Notes under the pieces: generated by a model
Told to the model about the DNA's origin: nothing
Database searches by the model: none
Seen by the model: only the letters and a program-made list of their open reading frames with translations
Source: Aquibacillus kalidii
GTDB taxonomy: Bacteria > Bacillota > Bacilli > Bacillales > Amphibacillaceae
NCBI RefSeq assembly: GCF_014280935.1
Contig: NZ_JACLZI010000030.1
Coordinates: 1-64,000 of the forward strand
Length of the DNA: 64,000 bases
Reading direction: 5' to 3'
Position numbers and translations under genes: made by a program
Shown: positions 61,086 through 64,000 of the stretch, piece by piece
How positions within the stretch are numbered: position 1 is the first letter of the stretch
Layout: each line of letters begins with the position of its first letter

Positions 61086-61127
61086 AGACAAAAAAACTAA
61101 TGGAAATTTCCATTAGTTTTTTTGTCT
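61086..61127. terminator. perfect palindromic terminator after rhaA
   Basis: AGACAAAAAAACTAATGGAA and its exact reverse complement form a 42-nt palindrome 6 bp past the rhaA stop codon, with T7 on either strand. Confidence 0.9.
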
Positions 61128-61132
61128 GTAAT

Positions 61133-62389
61133 TTAATCTCTTGTAGAGAGTATTTCTTTTTCGTATGATTTTACATCTTTAAGCCAAGATTCTTTTACTG
61201 GTACTCCCATCTTTTCACAATAATAGTCCCAGATAGCTCCAAATGGATACGTTTTAAATTCTTCCATTATCGCTAAACGTTCCGTAAAATTGCCCTCTTC
61301 TTGTAATTGTTTTAAATGTTCATTTGGAACTAGTAATGCATACAATAATGACTTGATCATGTTACGAGTTCCTATTGTCCAGGCTGCAACACGGTTAATA
61401 CTCGCATCAAAAAAGTCTAATCCAATCATCACTTTGTCTAATGCATCATTACGTACAATCTCTAGACCAATTTCTTTTAATTCATCGTCTAAAATAACTA
61501 CATGATCACTATCCCATCTTACTGGTCGAGAAACATGTAAAGCTAGCTTTTCACTGTAGAGTAACATCGCTGAGATTTTATTAGAAACCATCTCTGTTGG
61601 ATGGTAGTGACCAGTATCTAGTAAGCAAAGTTTGTTGTTCTTTAAAGCATATCCCATATAAAACTCATGTGAGCCAACCACATATGCTTCAGAACCAATT
61701 CCAAATAGCTTACTTTCGACAGCATCTATATTATACTTTTCATCTATTTCCACCTGGAAGATTTCATCTAATGAATTCTTCAATCTTTGTCTTGGTGTTA
61801 ATCGATCACTTGGAATATCTTTATATCCATCTGGTATCCAAATGTTTGTAAGTGCCGGCGATCCCAACTCTTTCCCAAAAAACGCAGCAATTTCACGACT
61901 AGCAATACAGTGTCTAATCCAGAAATCACGAATATCTTTATCAGGATGTGCCAAAGTTAAACCATCATCTGCCTTAGCGTGTGAAAATAAAGTCGGATTA
62001 AAGTCTAAACCTATCCCTTGTTCCTTCGCCCAGTTAACCCATTTTTCGAAGTGCTTTGGCTTTAATTCATCACGTTCCACTACTTCGCCATCTGTTTCTG
62101 CATAAATTGCATGTAAATTAACACGATGTTTCCCAGGGATTAGTGATAAAGCTATTTCGAGATCACTTCTTAATTCTTCTGGTGTTGTAGCTTTTCCTGG
62201 GTAATTACCGGTTACATCAATTCCACCAGAAAGTTCTTGCTGGTTCACCTCAAACCCACCTACGTCATCACCTTGCCAACAATGGATAGAGATAGGAACA
62301 CTTTTTAATTTTTCTAGTGCCTCGTCTACATTAACTCCCCACTTTTCATACTCTTTTTTTGCCAATTGATAATTATCTTTAATAGACAT
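61133..62389 (-). CDS. rhaA: L-rhamnose isomerase RhaA
   Basis: This 418-aa (alpha/beta)8 barrel isomerase interconverts L-rhamnose and L-rhamnulose. Metal-site and substrate blocks are visible: [64 protein letters not shown] and [17 protein letters not shown] precedes the ATG. It is cotranscribed with rhaB, 24 bp upstream. No mutarotase gene (rhaM) lies between rhaB and rhaA as it does in B. subtilis. Confidence 0.96.
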   Translation of the reverse strand: MSIKDNYQLAKKEYEKWGVNVDEALEKLKSVPISIHCWQGDDVGGFEVNQQELSGGIDVTGNYPGKATTPEELRSDLEIALSLIPGKHRVNLHAIYAETDGEVVERDELKPKHFEKWVNWAKEQGIGLDFNPTLFSHAKADDGLTLAHPDKDIRDFWIRHCIASREIAAFFGKELGSPALTNIWIPDGYKDIPSDRLTPRQRLKNSLDEIFQVEIDEKYNIDAVESKLFGIGSEAYVVGSHEFYMGYALKNNKLCLLDTGHYHPTEMVSNKISAMLLYSEKLALHVSRPVRWDSDHVVILDDELKEIGLEIVRNDALDKVMIGLDFFDASINRVAAWTIGTRNMIKSLLYALLVPNEHLKQLQEEGNFTERLAIMEEFKTYPFGAIWDYYCEKMGVPVKESWLKDVKSYEKEILSTRD

Positions 62390-62413
62390 GTAATATTCCT
62401 CCTATTATATGTG

Positions 62414-63826
62414 TTACGAAACAGTTAGTGCTGTGTATTTCTTCATTTCAAACGACTGTTTCACTATTTCTCTAGCCTGATCAATTCCCTCTAGCTCACC
62501 TAGCGAAATAAGTTGGCAAACTATATTCCCTATTGCCGTTGCCTCTACGGGTCCTGCAAGCACCTCTTTATTGGTCGTATCTGCTATTAACTGATTTAAC
62601 ATTTCATTTTGACAACCACCACCAATTACATTAATGGTCGGGAACTCTTTTTCATAGATTTCTTCAATTTCTCTAATGGCTCGTTGGTAACTATCTGCTA
62701 AACTATCAAATACACACTTTGCTACCTCGCCAGGAGTGGATGGGATTGCTTGGTCTGTCTCTTGGCAGTATTTTTGAATTTCCAAAATCATGTTTTCAGG
62801 CTTAAGGAAGCGGTCATCATCAACATTAACTTTGGATCGAAAAGTAGACGATTCACTTGCTAGCTCTACTAATTTCGAAAAGTCATACTGATTATCGTAA
62901 GTTCGCTTTACCTCTTGAATCATCCATAATCCCATAATGTTCTTCAAAAATCGAAAACGGTAGTCCAAGCCACCTTCGTTTGTAAAATTGTAATCTAAAG
63001 CTTTTGTCACACAAATGGGGAATCTGTTTTCGACACCGATCAGCGACCATGTACCAGAGCTAATATATATGGTATCGTTTACTTCTGGAACCGCAACAAC
63101 TGCAGCGCCTGTGTCATGTGTTGCCGGAAGTAACACCTTCATATTAAAGCCAAATTCCTTCACTAATTCCTTTCTTAGTGGCCCCACTTCAGATGTTGGT
63201 GTCATAATTTCCTGGAACATTTCACTGTTTAACCCTAATTGCTCAATTAATTGCTTATCCCATTTTTTAGTAAAGGCGTTGATTAGTTGAGTTGATGTTG
63301 CATTTGTGTATTCGTTTTCTTTTTTTCCTGTAAGAAGAAAATTTAAGTAATCAGGAATCATTAAGAATGTTCTTGCTTTTTTCAATATTTCGGGATGATG
63401 AAGTTTTAAATAATACAGTTGATAAATCGTATTAAATTTTTGAAACTGAATGCCCGTTTCTAAATAAAGCCGCTCTTTACTAATGGTTTTAAATACCTCT
63501 TCCATCATGCCCTCTGTTCTAGAGTCACGATAGGCAACCGCATCCGTTAGCAATTGATCCTTTTCATCTAATAAAACAAAATCAACTGCCCATGTATCAA
63601 TCCCGATACTTGTTGGATTTAACTGTTTTTCTTTACAAACATGTATCCCTTTTTTTATCTCCTGAAAAAGTCTATCTATATCCCAACAAAAGTGTCCATT
63701 TTTCTCTATAACGTTATTTGCAAATCGGTGAACTTCCTGAAGCTCTAGCTTCCCTTTGATAAGATACCCAGCGATTAATCTACCACTCGATGCGCCAATA
63801 TCCACAGCTAAGCTACACTTAGTCAT
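62414..63826 (-). CDS. rhaB: rhamnulokinase RhaB
   Basis: This 470-aa FGGY-family kinase phosphorylates L-rhamnulose at O1. Motifs are the N-terminal AVDIGASSGRLIAG, GIDTWAVDFVLLD near 80, PATHDTGAAVVAVP, YISSGTWSLIG and VIGGGCQNEMLNQL. The ATG at 63826 follows AAAAAGGGGATGGAATA. The reading frame stays open upstream to the window edge, but that part crosses a cre-like site and a terminator and is not coding. It is the first gene of the rhaBA unit. Confidence 0.95.
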   Translation of the reverse strand: MTKCSLAVDIGASSGRLIAGYLIKGKLELQEVHRFANNVIEKNGHFCWDIDRLFQEIKKGIHVCKEKQLNPTSIGIDTWAVDFVLLDEKDQLLTDAVAYRDSRTEGMMEEVFKTISKERLYLETGIQFQKFNTIYQLYYLKLHHPEILKKARTFLMIPDYLNFLLTGKKENEYTNATSTQLINAFTKKWDKQLIEQLGLNSEMFQEIMTPTSEVGPLRKELVKEFGFNMKVLLPATHDTGAAVVAVPEVNDTIYISSGTWSLIGVENRFPICVTKALDYNFTNEGGLDYRFRFLKNIMGLWMIQEVKRTYDNQYDFSKLVELASESSTFRSKVNVDDDRFLKPENMILEIQKYCQETDQAIPSTPGEVAKCVFDSLADSYQRAIREIEEIYEKEFPTINVIGGGCQNEMLNQLIADTTNKEVLAGPVEATAIGNIVCQLISLGELEGIDQAREIVKQSFEMKKYTALTVS

Positions 63827-63841
63827 TATTCCATCCCCTTT

Positions 63842-63856
63842 TTGAAAGCGTTTTAA
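63842..63856 (-). promoter_or_regulatory. cre-like site upstream of rhaB
   Basis: TTGAAAGCGTTTTAA (plus strand) matches the catabolite-responsive element consensus WTGNAANCGNWNNCW except for one position. It lies 16 bp upstream of the rhaB start, consistent with CcpA repression. Confidence 0.55.
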
Positions 63857-63947
63857 CTTATTTTCATCATAAAGGATTAATACCCAATCATTAATAACTT
63901 CATTTACCTTTTTTATGTCCTTATTTGCATCCATTGGTTTAAACCAC

Positions 63948-63972
63948 AAAAAAAACAGAGGATCATCCCCTG
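63948..63972 (-). terminator. terminator of a gene upstream of the window
   Basis: On the minus strand CAGGGG, loop ATGAT, CCTCTG, then T8. This marks the end of a transcript from beyond 64000 and shows that rhaB starts a new unit. Confidence 0.75.
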
Positions 63973-64000
63973 CTTTACTCTTCTTTATTAGTAATCTCAT

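Noticed and set aside
63827-64000. N-terminal extension of rhamnulokinase to the window edge
   Set aside because: The open frame crosses a terminator hairpin with T8 and a cre-like site, and the kinase signature starts right after the ATG at 63826 with a good ribosome binding site.

Overview
This window comes from the chromosome of an AT-rich, endospore-forming Bacillaceae (Firmicutes). The evidence is the perR/ygzB/ygxA block beside an rRNA operon, the ygaC-ygaD, mutY-yfhP, yfhJ, yfhH, recX and yfhF neighbourhood known from Bacillus subtilis, gamma-type and K-type small acid-soluble spore proteins, CotF-, CotX- and DUF2642-type coat proteins, strong AGGAGG ribosome binding sites and frequent TTG/GTG starts. 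No prophage, insertion sequence, CRISPR array or functional tRNA gene was recognised.

Layout. 1-1283: the 5' end and leader of an rRNA operon with three tandem sigma-A-type promoters, then ygxA. 1.4-20 kb: conserved housekeeping and stress genes (perR, cobalamin adenosyltransferase, aminopeptidase, bcp, a potassium channel, hemL, an ABC exporter, sspE, mutY, yfhP, sspK, recX). 19.4-22.2 kb: a regulatory and repeat-rich stretch. It holds a tRNA-like leader with competing hairpins before a GNAT gene, a dense DnaA-box cluster, a CotF-like gene, and a 52-bp tandem repeat inside a larger repeat element. 22.2-27.2 kb: signalling, with a SufR-like Fe-S regulator, an orphan histidine kinase and a c-di-GMP-I riboswitch upstream of a chemoreceptor.

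27.3-43.5 kb is the most interesting part: a glycan cluster next to spore outer-layer genes. It encodes a set of enzymes able to make a UDP-2,3-diacetamido uronic acid (6-dehydrogenase, Gfo/Idh 3-dehydrogenase, DegT aminotransferase, hexapeptide N-acetyltransferase, UDP-GlcNAc 2-epimerase). It also has six glycosyltransferases and a close homologue of animal heparan sulfate D-glucuronyl C5-epimerase. Everything is predicted soluble and there is no flippase or polymerase. Good matches to sigma-K promoters (AC-N16-CATANNNTA) precede the glycosyltransferase operon, wecB and the coat genes. I infer a mother-cell-made, epimerised spore-surface polysaccharide.

43.5-51.6 kb is a looser accessory region with dispersed GC-rich repeat elements, an ECF sigma operon, a methyltransferase, a nucleotidyltransferase, a decayed phospholipase D-like gene, a double P-loop ATPase and a DUF6270 protein. 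51.7-64 kb is a carbon-use block, all on the minus strand: lutABC (lactate oxidation), then a DeoR regulator and rhaEW, rhaD, fucO, rhaA and rhaB. Rhamnose is cut to lactaldehyde, which can go to lactate (RhaEW, then LutABC) or 1,2-propanediol (FucO). Shared inverted repeats upstream of rhaD and fucO are candidate operators for the DeoR regulator.
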